A program made the position numbers and the translations under genes. The notes under the pieces are model-generated. The model searched no databases and was not told the origin of the DNA. It saw only the letters and a program-made list of their open reading frames with translations. Of a stretch of DNA of 64,000 nt, positions 52,543 through 61,291 are shown piece by piece. Position 1 is the first letter of the stretch, and every line of letters begins with the position of its first letter. The stretch comes from Nocardioides euryhalodurans (GTDB lineage Bacteria; Actinomycetota; Actinomycetes; Propionibacteriales; Nocardioidaceae), in contig NZ_CP038267.1 of the NCBI RefSeq assembly GCF_004564375.1, forward strand, positions 3,474,501 through 3,538,500. The letters are read 5' to 3'.

Positions 52543-52640
52543 CTCGTCCGCGCCGGGTGATCTGGTGACGGTCCTCCGTGGCTAGCGTCGGCCTCGACGG
52601 AGGGAGCGACAACGATGATCCGACGACGCCACGACATGCC
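52543..52640 (+). repeat. Duplicated promoter/5' segment (copy B, parent gene)
   Basis: Counterpart of 51271-51368 with 8 differences in 98 bases. It includes a candidate promoter (TGGTGA at 52563-52568, TAGCGT at 52583-52588), the binding site GGAGGGAG and the start of the intact SpoIIAA-like gene. Confidence 0.85.
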
Positions 52641-52983
52641 GGCGGGGGTGCTCGGGTTCGAGGCCGTCGGTGAGGTGGAGGACGACGACTACGAGGACGT
52701 CCTCGTCCCGGCGATCGAGGCCGAGATCGCGGAGCGGGGGAAGGTCCGGCTCGTCTACGTCCTCGGACCGGAGTTCGACGAGTACGAGGGCGACGCCATC
52801 TGGGAGGACGTCAAGCTCGGCGTCCGGCACCCGCTGTCCTTCGAGCGGATGGCGATCGTGACCGACGCCCGGGGTGCGGGCCCGGCGATCAAGGCCTTCA
52901 GCGCGCTCTGGCCGGGGAAGGCGCGAGCCTTCCCGGTGGCCGAGCTGGAGGCCGCCAAGGCGTGGGCGGCCACGACCGGCTGA
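52615..52983 (+). CDS. SpoIIAA-like (STAS-fold) protein
   Basis: The 122-residue protein shows the SpoIIAA-like pattern: VEDDDYEDVLVPAIEAEIAE, KVRLVYVLG, IWEDVKLG, RMAIVTDARG and FPVAELEAAKAWAA. These proteins share the STAS fold but lack the phosphorylated Ser of true anti-sigma antagonists and may bind lipids. GGAGGGAG precedes the ATG. A damaged copy of this gene lies 1.27 kb upstream. Confidence 0.85.
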   Translation: MIRRRHDMPAGVLGFEAVGEVEDDDYEDVLVPAIEAEIAERGKVRLVYVLGPEFDEYEGDAIWEDVKLGVRHPLSFERMAIVTDARGAGPAIKAFSALWPGKARAFPVAELEAAKAWAATTG

Positions 52984-53014
52984 CCCCTCCGGACGATGGC
53001 CCATGATGGTGCCC

Positions 53015-54472
53015 ATGTCCCACGGCGTCTCCTTCCCCGCCCGCCCCGACGGTCGTCGCAGCACCACCGCGCTGGGGCGTGAGGTGGTCGCGACCGCTTT
53101 GCGCGCCGCGGACCCGGTCGGCGCCCTCGGGGCCGAGCAGGAGACCGCGTGGCGCAGCCAGTACGTCGCCCACTTCCGCCGGCTCGTCGAGGCCGGGCTC
53201 GCCACGCCCGAGGCCTGGTGTGCCATCGCCGACGCCGGTCTCGGGGCGATCCACGAGCGGATGGTGGTCGCGCACGAGGGCGGTGCCGACCTCCCGCTGT
53301 CCTCGCTCACCCACGCCGAGCCCGTACGCCGGCTCGACACCGACGTCGTCGCGGGAGAGGCGAAGCCCGTCGAGCAGCTCGAGATCCCCTACCGCGGCCG
53401 GCGGCTCCGGGGTGCCGAGCTGAGCGACCAGCTGGGGGAGTGGACCGACCGGGGGGTGCTCGAGCCGTCGGCCGCAGCGGCGGTGCTGGAGGTGGCCGAG
53501 CACCCGGAGTGGCTGCGGCTGGAGGGCCGTACGCCGGTCGTGCTCGGAGCCGGCGCCGAGATGGGCCCGCTCGGACCGCTCCTGGGCTGGGGCGCCACCG
53601 TGGCGGCCGTCGACCTGCCGCGGCCCGCCGTCTGGGAGCGGGTGGTCGCCACCGCCCGCGCGTCCGCCGGACGGTTGCTCGTGCCGGTCCCGACGGGGGA
53701 GCCGGGGGACCCCGGGAAGGTGGCCGGCGTCGACCTGCTGGCCGAGGTGCCCGAGGCCGCCGAGTGGCTGCGCGGCCTCGACGGCAGGCTGGTGCTCGGC
53801 AACTACCTCTACGCCGACGGCGGCACCCACGTCCGGGTCTCGGTCGCGGCGGACGCCCTCGCCACGAGGCTCGTCGCGGACCGTCCCGACACCGGCCTGG
53901 CCTTCCTGGCCACGCCGACCGACGTCTTCGCCGTACCTCACGAGGCCGTGGCCCAGTCCACCCGCGCCTACGCCGAGCGCTCGGGCATGGCGAAGCTCGC
54001 CGGGAGGCCGCTGCGCTGGGCGACGCGGGGGCGGCTGCTCCACCGCGCCTACCCGCCCGAGGCAGACCCCGGCATCGCCGACGCGCTCGTGCCGGTGCAG
54101 GGCCCGAGCTATGCGCTGGCCAAGCGGGTGCAGCGCTGGCGCGCCACCGCCGCCCGCCGCGACGGGAGGCTGGTCTCCTTCCACGTCGCGCCGTCCACGC
54201 GGACCCGCTCCGTGGTCAAGAACCGCGCCCTCGCGGCCGCCTTCGCGGGGGCGCACCGCTTCGGGGTCGAGGTCTTCGAGCCCGACACCGCCAACACGCT
54301 GATGGCCGCGCTGCTGGTCCGCGACGTCGCCGGCGGCACCACCGCCCACGCGCACCCCTGGCAGGACGAGGCCCACGCCGCCGTGCACGGCGGCCTGTGG
54401 CGGGCGGCGTACGCCCCACCCAGCGCCCTCGGGCTCGCGGCCGTCCTCGGCTACGCGAGCGCGAGGGGCTGA
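53015..54472 (+). CDS. Hypothetical protein with Rossmann-like region
   Basis: ATG 53015 gives 485 residues (53003 is an alternative). The middle part VVLGAGAEMGPLGPLLGWGATVAAVD (split, about 168-195) looks like a dinucleotide-binding turn, and GNYLYADGGTHVRVSVAADALA follows. I do not know a characterised relative; similar proteins are annotated as hypothetical in actinobacteria. No membrane segment except a weak C-terminal one. It reads in the same direction as the SpoIIAA-like gene, with a 31-base gap. Confidence 0.75.
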   Translation: MSHGVSFPARPDGRRSTTALGREVVATALRAADPVGALGAEQETAWRSQYVAHFRRLVEAGLATPEAWCAIADAGLGAIHERMVVAHEGGADLPLSSLTHAEPVRRLDTDVVAGEAKPVEQLEIPYRGRRLRGAELSDQLGEWTDRGVLEPSAAAAVLEVAEHPEWLRLEGRTPVVLGAGAEMGPLGPLLGWGATVAAVDLPRPAVWERVVATARASAGRLLVPVPTGEPGDPGKVAGVDLLAEVPEAAEWLRGLDGRLVLGNYLYADGGTHVRVSVAADALATRLVADRPDTGLAFLATPTDVFAVPHEAVAQSTRAYAERSGMAKLAGRPLRWATRGRLLHRAYPPEADPGIADALVPVQGPSYALAKRVQRWRATAARRDGRLVSFHVAPSTRTRSVVKNRALAAAFAGAHRFGVEVFEPDTANTLMAALLVRDVAGGTTAHAHPWQDEAHAAVHGGLWRAAYAPPSALGLAAVLGYASARG

Positions 54473-54583
54473 GCGGGGGGACGTCAGCGGCATGGAACCG
54501 CGGGACGTGGGTACGCACTCCTGAGGCCTGCTCCACGGGCCACCTTGCGTTGGGAGGCGCAAGTCATCGGGAGGGAGAACCAG

Positions 54584-55492
54584 ATGGCAGGTCCACAACC
54601 GAAGCGCGGTCTCGTCACGTCCTGGGCGACGGGGGTGAAGGACATCCCGCGCAACGTCTCGTGGCTCGTCGGCAAGGCCGTCGCCACCAACGGCACCGGC
54701 AGCTCCAACGGCGTCGTCGACTCCGTACGCCAGGCAGGGCCGACGCTCGCGTCGGCGATGCCCGGCCACGACTCCGTCGATGCCCGGCTGGCCCGGGCCC
54801 GCACCGCCGCTCAGCGTGCCCAGGAGGCCGAGCAGGAGGCCCTGAGCGCCGCCGAGCGGGCGCAGCGGGCCGCGGACGAGGCGACCGACGTCCAGCAGCA
54901 GGAGCGGTCGCGCCTGGACGAGGTCCGGGCGGAGCAGTCCCGTGTCGTCGACCGGCGCACCGAGGAGGCCCGCCGAAGGGCCGACGAGCGGGTCGCCGCC
55001 GAGCGCGCCGAGGCGGAGCAGGCCGCCGCCGAGGAGCTCGACGAGGAGCGCGGGAAGAGCGAGCAGCGCAGCGCCCGGGCCCGCGCGGACGCGGAGAAGG
55101 CCCAGCAAGAGGCCGAGGAGAGCTATCGGCGGGCCACCGAGCTGCTGGCGGAGGCACGCTCGCTGGCCGACGACGCGGCGGCCGCGGCGACCGAGGCCGC
55201 CGACCGGGCGCGGGCCGAGGCCGACCACATCAGTGCCGAGGCCCACCAGGACGCCGCGGGCGCCGACGAGGCCGTCGCCCAGGCCGAGGAGATCCGGCGT
55301 ACGACGGAGGCCGCGGCCTCGGCCGTCACCCGGGAGGCCGGGCCGGACACGCCGGTCGGACGGCTCGGCGACCTCACCAAGGCCGAGCTGCTCGACCTCG
55401 CTGCCGCCCAGGGCATCGCCGGGCGCAGCTCCAAGAACAAGGTGCAGCTCGTCGCCGCGCTGAGCGGTGCCGCACGACAGGGGAAGCAGTGA
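54584..55492 (+). CDS. Coiled-coil protein with C-terminal SAP-like domain
   Basis: ATG 54584 follows GGGAGAACC and gives 302 residues. Residues about 75-255 are an uninterrupted coiled coil rich in Ala, Glu and Arg. The last 45 residues (LTKAELLDLAAAQGIAGRSSK) look like a SAP or Rho-N-type nucleic-acid-binding helix pair. The next gene overlaps by one base. The three genes here probably form an operon of unknown, possibly envelope or nucleoid-linked, function. Confidence 0.75.
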   Translation: MAGPQPKRGLVTSWATGVKDIPRNVSWLVGKAVATNGTGSSNGVVDSVRQAGPTLASAMPGHDSVDARLARARTAAQRAQEAEQEALSAAERAQRAADEATDVQQQERSRLDEVRAEQSRVVDRRTEEARRRADERVAAERAEAEQAAAEELDEERGKSEQRSARARADAEKAQQEAEESYRRATELLAEARSLADDAAAAATEAADRARAEADHISAEAHQDAAGADEAVAQAEEIRRTTEAAASAVTREAGPDTPVGRLGDLTKAELLDLAAAQGIAGRSSKNKVQLVAALSGAARQGKQ

Positions 55493-55662
55493 TGGGCATG
55501 TTCCGCAAGGAGTCGACCTGGCAGAAGCTGGCCAAGCCCGTCACCTCCGGCAGCGGCGGCCAGGTGGTGCGCGGTGGCCTCGCCGCCGGCGCCACCTTCC
55601 TGGCGGTCTCCGTGGCCAGCGCGGTGACCAGCGCCGTACGCCGTCGCGGAGAGGAGTCGTGA
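55492..55662 (+). CDS. Small membrane protein of the coiled-coil operon
   Basis: A 56-residue frame starting at the ATG that overlaps the previous stop (TGATG). MGMFRKESTWQKLAKPV is followed by one hydrophobic segment (LAAGATFLAVSVASAVTSAV) and a basic end. It overlaps the next gene by 4 bases. No family is recognised. Tight coupling on both sides makes it credible despite its size. Confidence 0.7.
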   Translation: MGMFRKESTWQKLAKPVTSGSGGQVVRGGLAAGATFLAVSVASAVTSAVRRRGEES

Positions 55663-55853
55663 GGCTCACGACCGTCGGCTTCTTCGGGCTCGGGTTCGTG
55701 CTCGGCGCTCGTGCGGGGAAGGAACGCTATGAGCAGATCATGGAGGCGGCGCGGCGGTCGGCGGAGCAGCTCGAGGCGTACGGCGCGGGCGGCACGCTCG
55801 CTCGCCGCCTCGAGGGAGGCGGTCACGACGCCGGTCCTCCGCCCCGACGCTGA
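55659..55853 (+). CDS. Small YtxH-like membrane protein
   Basis: GTG 55659 (GTGA overlap) gives 64 residues: VRLTTVGFFGLGFVLGARAGKERYEQIMEAARR. A short hydrophobic glycine-rich helix followed by AGKERYE is common to small YtxH-like envelope proteins of actinobacteria. Role unknown. Confidence 0.68.
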   Translation: MRLTTVGFFGLGFVLGARAGKERYEQIMEAARRSAEQLEAYGAGGTLARRLEGGGHDAGPPPRR

Positions 55854-55875
55854 GCACCGGCTCGCCGACGGTGTC

Positions 55876-56145
55876 GTGGTCGAGACCACGGTGACGGCGC
55901 GGCTGCTGGGGGTCCGGGTGCTGCGCCGGGACGGCGTCGTGCTGCTCGCGCCGGCGGGCCTCGAGCCGCGTGGTCGGCCCCTCGAGCCGCCGCCGCCGGC
56001 ACCGGTCGTGGGGACCGGCGCCGGCGGCGGCCTGGAGCGTGCGCAGCGGCTGCTGCGTGCCAACGACACGCGGCTGCGCTCGCTGGGCCCTGCTCGGAGC
56101 TCGTCGTCGGACGACGACGACGATCCCGAGACCCCCACCTGGTAG
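55876..56145 (+). CDS. Possible small hypothetical protein, start uncertain
   Basis: The open frame contains DGVVVETTVTARLLGVRVLRR and an acidic end (SSSDDDDDPETPTW). GTG 55876 is one possible start; an ATG at 55729 would overlap the previous gene in another frame. Composition is protein-like after 55,830 but no family or binding site supports it. Confidence 0.4.
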   Translation: MVETTVTARLLGVRVLRRDGVVLLAPAGLEPRGRPLEPPPPAPVVGTGAGGGLERAQRLLRANDTRLRSLGPARSSSSDDDDDPETPTW

Positions 56146-56251
56146 GCCGAGACCTTCCGCTCGAGGGAGACGGCGTCGGTCGGAGGTGGCCCGGCGACAG
56201 ATCACGGCCTGCCCCCTGCCCCCAGCTCCCGCCGTCGTGCACAATCACCCC

Positions 56252-57643
56252 ATGCTCGGGCGCCTCCTCACCCTGACCCTGGCCGCCGTCCTGCTGGCCG
56301 CACCGCCGGCCCGCTCCGCGGAGCCGGCTCCGACCACGCTGACGATGTCGTCACCGGCACGCTTCGCCGGCGAGGGCACGCCGGTACGGCTGCTGCTCGT
56401 GGACGCGGAGGGGACACCGGTGGCGGGCCAGCCGGTCACGCTCAGCCGACGTACGGGCGGGACCTGGGCGCCGGTCGCGGAGGGGTTGGTCACCGACGCC
56501 GAGGGCCGGGCCGTCAGCGAGCAGGTGCTGCGCCGGGATGCCGACGACAACGTCTTCCGGGCGACGTACGCCGGCGACGGCATCACCTGGGCCCGCTCCG
56601 GGACCGGCCGGGTCCAGCTCCGGATGGAGCGGCGCAAGGGCATCGTCCGCGTCACCGGCCCCGACCGCGTCGTCGACGAGCGCACGGTGGACCTGACGCT
56701 CACCTGGCGCACCCGCAACGGCGAGACCGTGGCCGGCCGGGTGCAGCTGTTCCGCAGCCTCGCCGGTGGTCCGTGGAAGCGGGTCGCGCGGCCGCGCACC
56801 GGCGCCGACGGCACTGCGACCGTCACCACCCGCCCCCGCAAGGACTCCCGCTGGCGCGCGAAGGCGCCGCGGCTCGACTGGGTGGCCGCCGACCGCAGCG
56901 CGGTCCACGCCATCGACAACGTGCCGCCCGGGAACCCCGTGCGCCTCCCGGCAGCGGCGCCGCGGCCGCGCGTGAACCTCCCCGACCAGGGCTACGCGAA
57001 GGGTGAGGGCGCCAATGCGGTGGTGTCCCGGATCCCCAACGGCGTCTGGAACAACATGACCGGTCGCTCCTGGCACCGCGGCTGCCCGGTCGGGCGGGCC
57101 AGCCTGCGGCTGCTGCGCATCAACTACTGGGACTACAGCGGCTACCGCCACCGCGGCGAGCTGGTCGCTCACGCCGACGCGGTCGGCAACATGCGCGCCG
57201 CGCTCGCGGAGATGTACGCCCGCAAGCTGCCGATCCGCTCGATGTACCGGGTCGACCGGTTCGGCTGGTCGCGCCGCCTCCGGGGCGCCGACGACTACCG
57301 GTCGATGGCCGCCGGCAACACCTCCGCGTTCAACTGCCGCAACGTCGTGGGCCGCCCGGGTGTCCGGTCGCCCCACTCCTACGGACGCGCGCTCGACATC
57401 AACCCGTGGGAGAACCCCTACCGCGCCTCGCACGGCTGGGTCCCCAACACGTGGTGGGTCGGTCGCTCCCACCCGCGGGTCGCGTGGCGCTCGCGCAGCC
57501 ACGCCGTGGTGTCGCTGATGGCACGCCACGGCCTGCGGTGGACCTACGGCACCAGCGACGCCCACCACTTCGACGCTCCTGCGGGCAGCGGCCGCGTGAT
57601 CACGGCGCGGACCGCCGACTGCGGCCCGGGCGTCTGCCACTGA
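56252..57643 (+). CDS. Secreted M15-family D-Ala-D-Ala carboxypeptidase-like protein
   Basis: ATG 56252 gives 463 residues with a signal peptide (AAVLLAAPPARSAEP). Residues about 28-215 form two bacterial Ig-like/beta domains (VTLSRRTGGTWAPVAEG, VQLFRSLAGGPWKRV). The C-terminal VanY/M15 zinc domain shows SPHSYGRALDINPWENPY and DAHHFDAP, which carry the expected metal ligands His, Asp and His. It should trim peptidoglycan outside the cell. Cys residues (AFNCRNV, ADCGPGVC) may pair. Confidence 0.88.
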   Translation: MLGRLLTLTLAAVLLAAPPARSAEPAPTTLTMSSPARFAGEGTPVRLLLVDAEGTPVAGQPVTLSRRTGGTWAPVAEGLVTDAEGRAVSEQVLRRDADDNVFRATYAGDGITWARSGTGRVQLRMERRKGIVRVTGPDRVVDERTVDLTLTWRTRNGETVAGRVQLFRSLAGGPWKRVARPRTGADGTATVTTRPRKDSRWRAKAPRLDWVAADRSAVHAIDNVPPGNPVRLPAAAPRPRVNLPDQGYAKGEGANAVVSRIPNGVWNNMTGRSWHRGCPVGRASLRLLRINYWDYSGYRHRGELVAHADAVGNMRAALAEMYARKLPIRSMYRVDRFGWSRRLRGADDYRSMAAGNTSAFNCRNVVGRPGVRSPHSYGRALDINPWENPYRASHGWVPNTWWVGRSHPRVAWRSRSHAVVSLMARHGLRWTYGTSDAHHFDAPAGSGRVITARTADCGPGVCH

Positions 57644-57657
57644 CGGGCGTACGACGG

Positions 57658-58071
57658 GTGGCCGGCTGCGTCTTCTGCGCGATCGTGGCGGGGGAGACCC
57701 CGGCCGACGTGGTCCTCGCGGACGACGACTTCGTCGCCTTCCTCGACGCCCGGCCGGTCTTCAAGGGCCACACGCTGCTGGTGCCGCGCGAGCACGTGGA
57801 CACGCTGCCCGACCTGCCGTCGGCGCTGCGCGACGGCTTCCTCGAGCGGGCACAGCGGCTCGCCAGCGCGATGAAGGACGCGCTGGACGCGCAGGGCAGC
57901 TTCGTGGCGGTCAACAACACCGTCAGCCAGTCGGTGCCCCACCTCCACCTGCACGTCGTGCCGCGGACCAAGGGTGACGGGCTGCGGGGCTTCTTCTGGC
58001 CGCGCACGAAGTACGTCGACGCCGCGGAGGCGGCCCGATACGCGGAACGGCTGCGGTCCGTCCTAGAGTGA
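57658..58071 (+). CDS. HIT family nucleotide hydrolase
   Basis: GTG 57658 gives 137 residues. CVFCAIVAGETPADVV is the zinc-type start, and PHLHLHVVPR carries the HIT triad with the last His in the active site. Such proteins hydrolyse adenosine 5'-phosphoramidates or dinucleoside polyphosphates. It is a stand-alone housekeeping member, unlike the HIT/membrane fusion inside the mobile element. Confidence 0.9.
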   Translation: MAGCVFCAIVAGETPADVVLADDDFVAFLDARPVFKGHTLLVPREHVDTLPDLPSALRDGFLERAQRLASAMKDALDAQGSFVAVNNTVSQSVPHLHLHVVPRTKGDGLRGFFWPRTKYVDAAEAARYAERLRSVLE

Positions 58072-58074
58072 CCT

Positions 58075-58091
58075 GCGATCCACCCCCGAGA
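58075..58091 (+). repeat. 17-base leader motif, copy 1
   Basis: GCGATCCACCCCCGAGA occurs here, 19-35 bases before the reductase start, and again identically at 58987-59003 before the DUF3048 gene. Both are followed by a GGAG site and the start codon. Confidence 0.8.
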
Positions 58092-58109
58092 CCCCAGGGA
58101 GTCATCAGC

Positions 58110-58883
58110 ATGGGCCGTTTCGACGGACGCGTCGCCGTGATCACGGGCGCCGCGCGAGGCATCGGCTTCGGTACTGCCCAGCGCTTCGCGAGCGAGGGTG
58201 CGCGCGTCGCCGTCCTCGACCTCGACGAGGCCTCGGCCAGGAAGTCCGCGGCCGCGCTGCCCGGAGCCGACCACCCGAGGACCAGCCACCTCGGCCTGGG
58301 CTGCGACGTCTCCGACGCCGCGAGCGTCGACGCCGCGGTCGAGCGGGTCGTCAGCGAGCTCGGCGGCCTGCACATCCTGGTCAACAACGCCGGGATCACC
58401 CGCGACAACCTGCTCTTCAAGATGACCGAGCAGGACTGGGACTCCGTCATCGGCGTCCACCTCCGCGGGGCCTTCTTGATGACCCGGGCCGCGCAGAAGC
58501 ACTTCGTGGCCCAGAAGTACGGCAAGATCCTCAACCTCTCGAGCACCTCGGCGCTCGGCAACCGCGGCCAGGCGAACTACTCCGCGGCCAAGATGGGGAT
58601 CCAGGGCTTCACCCGCACCCTCGGCATCGAGCTCGGCCCGTACGGCATCAACGCCAACGCGGTCGCGCCCGGCTTCATCGCCACCGAGATGACCGACGCC
58701 ACCGCCGAGCGGCTCGGCCTGCCGGTCGAGGAGTTCCGCAAGCTCAGCGCCGACGCCAACCCGGTCCGCCGGGTCGGCTTCCCCGAGGACATCGCCGCCG
58801 CGGCTGCCTTCCTGTGCAGCGACGAGGCGTCGTACATCACGGGCCAGACGCTGTACGTCGACGGTGGCGCCCGGCTCGACTGA
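58110..58883 (+). CDS. SDR-family 3-oxoacyl-ACP reductase-like enzyme
   Basis: ATG 58110 with AGGGAG upstream gives 257 residues. The SDR cofactor motif is TGAARGIG (12-19), the NNAG motif is in LVNNAGITRDN, and the active-site YSAAKMG lies near 161. TEMTDATAERLG and the C-terminal ITGQTLYVDGG fit FabG-like reductases. TAGAGT at 58063-58068 is a possible -10 box. Without a fatty-acid cluster nearby, the substrate is uncertain. Confidence 0.88.
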   Translation: MGRFDGRVAVITGAARGIGFGTAQRFASEGARVAVLDLDEASARKSAAALPGADHPRTSHLGLGCDVSDAASVDAAVERVVSELGGLHILVNNAGITRDNLLFKMTEQDWDSVIGVHLRGAFLMTRAAQKHFVAQKYGKILNLSSTSALGNRGQANYSAAKMGIQGFTRTLGIELGPYGINANAVAPGFIATEMTDATAERLGLPVEEFRKLSADANPVRRVGFPEDIAAAAAFLCSDEASYITGQTLYVDGGARLD

Positions 58884-58986
58884 GCCCGCCACCGGTCCCG
58901 CCTAATGTCGAGCGAGTCACTTCAGATTCGCCCGCGTCCCGGGCGCGCCTGCCACGGCGGCGTACGCCCGGCGTCCACACTTGACC

Positions 58987-59003
58987 GCGATCCACCCCCG
59001 AGA
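58987..59003 (+). repeat. 17-base leader motif, copy 2
   Basis: Identical to 58075-58091. It lies 20-36 bases before the GTG of the DUF3048 lipoprotein gene. Confidence 0.8.
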
Positions 59004-59022
59004 TCCATCGATCGGAGTCACC

Positions 59023-60042
59023 GTGCGCCGACTGCACCTGACCAGCCTGAAGAGCACCGCCACCATCCTCGCCGCCGGCCTCCTGCTGGCCGCCTGTGGC
59101 GGTGACGAGACCCCCGCGGCCGACGAGCCGGCCCCCGGCCAGGAGGTCGCCGGCGGCTCGACGCTGGGCCAGACCTGGCCGCTGACCGGCCTCGACGTGG
59201 AGGGCGAGGACAGCTCGGCCCAGACCCACCCGGTGATGGTGGCCAAGATCGACAACACCTCCTCCAGCGCCCCGCAGCAGGGCCTCGGCTCCGCCGACCT
59301 GGTGGTCGAGGAGCTGGTCGAGGGCGGCACCACCCGGCTGGCGGCGTTCTTCTACTCCGAGATCCCCGGCGAGGTCGGTCCGATCCGCTCGATGCGCGCC
59401 AGCGACATCGGGATCGTGTCGCCCGTCGAGGCCTCCGTCGTGACCAGCGGCGCCGCCCCGGTCACGATCCAGCGGATCAGCGGTGCCGGCATCAAGTTCT
59501 TCGGCGAGGGCTCGACCGGCATGTCCCGGGCGACCGACCGGAGCGCGCCCTACAACCTGATGAGCGACATGTCCCAGCTCGTCGACTCCTTCCCGGAGCG
59601 CGACGAGGCCCGCCCCGACGACTACCTGCCCTGGGGCGAGCCGTCCGACCTGCCCAAGGGCAAGAAGGCCACGACGATCGCGGCCAACTTCGGCAACCAC
59701 ACGACGACCTGGGCCTTCCAGAAGGACGGGTACGTCAACCAGAACTCGTACGCCGCCGAGGACGACCAGTTCCCGACCGACACCGTCCTGGTGCTGCGGG
59801 TGCCGGTCGGCGACGCCGGCTACACCGACCCCGCCGGCAACCCGGTGCCCGAGACCAAGCTCGAGGGCAAGGGGGCGGCGCTGCTCTTCCACGACGGCAT
59901 GGTCGTCAAGGGCACCTGGGAGAAGTCAGGCCTCGGCGACGCGCTCTCGCTGAGCGCCGGCAAGAAGGAGCTCACCGTCCCGGCCGGCCACACCTGGATC
60001 GAGCTGGTCCCCGCGGCCAACGGGAACGTCACCTACAACTGA
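59023..60042 (+). CDS. DUF3048 lipoprotein (YerB-like)
   Basis: GTG 59023 with GGAG 8 bases upstream gives 339 residues. The lipobox LAAC predicts acylation at Cys25. The DUF3048 domain shows PVMVAKIDNTSSSAPQQGLG, GEVGPIRSMRASD and the C-terminal partner domain with GAALLFHDGMVVKGTWEK and TWIELVPA. The family lies on the outer face of the membrane in Gram-positive bacteria; its role is not settled. Confidence 0.88.
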   Translation: MRRLHLTSLKSTATILAAGLLLAACGGDETPAADEPAPGQEVAGGSTLGQTWPLTGLDVEGEDSSAQTHPVMVAKIDNTSSSAPQQGLGSADLVVEELVEGGTTRLAAFFYSEIPGEVGPIRSMRASDIGIVSPVEASVVTSGAAPVTIQRISGAGIKFFGEGSTGMSRATDRSAPYNLMSDMSQLVDSFPERDEARPDDYLPWGEPSDLPKGKKATTIAANFGNHTTTWAFQKDGYVNQNSYAAEDDQFPTDTVLVLRVPVGDAGYTDPAGNPVPETKLEGKGAALLFHDGMVVKGTWEKSGLGDALSLSAGKKELTVPAGHTWIELVPAANGNVTYN

Positions 60043-60060
60043 GCGCCCGGGGGGCTCGCC

Positions 60061-60459
60061 TCAGCCCTTGAGCGGGAAGGAGTGGTGCTCGTGCGCCACG
60101 ACCCACCCTTCCCGTTCGCGACGCAGCCCCACGGTCAGCCGTAGCAGGTAGCTGGGGTCCTCGCGCAGTCCCTCCGGGGTCGAGCACCGGAGGAGCCCGT
60201 GCGCGTAGGCGACGTCCGCACCGGCCGTCACGTCCAGGGACGCGATCTCGAAGCAGGCACCCGAGGCCTGCCAGGCGAAGAACTCCGGCCAGGTGGCGCG
60301 GTAGGCGTCGATCCCACGGACCCCTTCATGGGGCGGAGGGACGTCGAACATCACGATGTCCTCGGCATGGTGGGCCGTGACGGCGTCCAGGTCGCCCTCG
60401 TGGACCGCGCGTGTCCACGCCTCGACCAGCTCGCGGATCTGCTTCTCGTCCTCGCTCAT
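60061..60459 (-). CDS. SnoaL-like (NTF2-fold) protein
   Basis: ATG 60459 gives 132 residues starting MSEDEKQIRELVEAWTRAVHEGDLD, the opening of SnoaL-like ketosteroid-isomerase-fold proteins, followed by HHAEDIVMFDVPPP and WVVAHEHHSFP. The fold binds small hydrophobic molecules. Substrate and reaction are unknown. It is convergent with the DUF3048 gene. Confidence 0.83.
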   Translation of the reverse strand: MSEDEKQIRELVEAWTRAVHEGDLDAVTAHHAEDIVMFDVPPPHEGVRGIDAYRATWPEFFAWQASGACFEIASLDVTAGADVAYAHGLLRCSTPEGLREDPSYLLRLTVGLRREREGWVVAHEHHSFPLKG

Positions 60460-60571
60460 GCGGCGTCCTCCCGGTCGGCTCCGGAGCAGGTGCTCCGTCC
60501 CGTGGAGACCCGCGCGGTGCCGCACTCTCATCGGTGACCGTCGCGACGACCGACCGCTCACGCGGCCGAGG

Positions 60572-61243
60572 TCACCGGTGAGTGACGTCCTCGAGCTCGA
60601 CGCCGGCCTCCGCGAGCTGGCGCAGCCCGGCCAGGATGAAGCGGATCGCGGCCTCGACCCGGGCCGCGGCCGCCTCGGGGTCGTCGCTGGTCGACACGGA
60701 CTCGCCGGCCGACGACATCGCGCCGAAGAAGATCCGGGTGAAGGTCTCGACCATCGCCTCGTCGAGGCCCCAGTCGCCGGCCTCGAGGACCGAGCCGACG
60801 ATGTCGTGCACGGTCGCGAAGGTCGACCGCTCGGCCTGCTCGCGGAACCTGGCCCAGCCGAGGACCGCCGGCCCCTCGAGGATCACGATCCGCCGGTACG
60901 CCGGCTGCTGGACCACGGCGAGGAAGCGGTCCAGGCCGGCGAGCGCCTTCTCCCACGGGTCCTCGTGTCCCTGGAGCGCCTCGGAGATCTCGCGGGCGGC
61001 CTCGCCCTCGACCCTCTCGAAGACCGCTTCGAAGAGGGCCTGCTTGCCGCTGAAGTGGTGGTAGAGCGCGCCCTTGGTGACCTCGGCCCCGGCGACGATC
61101 GTGTCGAGGGAGGTCGCGGCGTAGCCGTGCTCGGAGAAGAGCTCCTCGCCCATGTCGATCAGCGCCCGCCGGGTGGAGGCGGAGTACTGCTGGCGCCGGG
61201 TCGGCACCCGGGGGACCAGCTTGGACACGGTGGCCTTGCTCAT
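60572..61243 (-). CDS. TetR-family transcriptional regulator
   Basis: A 223-residue repressor: helix-turn-helix at about 32-60 (EHGYAATSLDTIVAGAEVTKGALYHHF, split) and an all-helical ligand domain after. It is divergent from a hypothetical gene, with palindromes at 61292-61326 in the gap between them. It probably represses itself and the divergent gene; the ligand is unknown. Confidence 0.9.
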   Translation of the reverse strand: MSKATVSKLVPRVPTRRQQYSASTRRALIDMGEELFSEHGYAATSLDTIVAGAEVTKGALYHHFSGKQALFEAVFERVEGEAAREISEALQGHEDPWEKALAGLDRFLAVVQQPAYRRIVILEGPAVLGWARFREQAERSTFATVHDIVGSVLEAGDWGLDEAMVETFTRIFFGAMSSAGESVSTSDDPEAAAARVEAAIRFILAGLRQLAEAGVELEDVTHR

Positions 61244-61291
61244 TCGGCCGAGTGTAGGGGTCGGTGAGCGAGGTCACGGTCCGCTGCTTTG

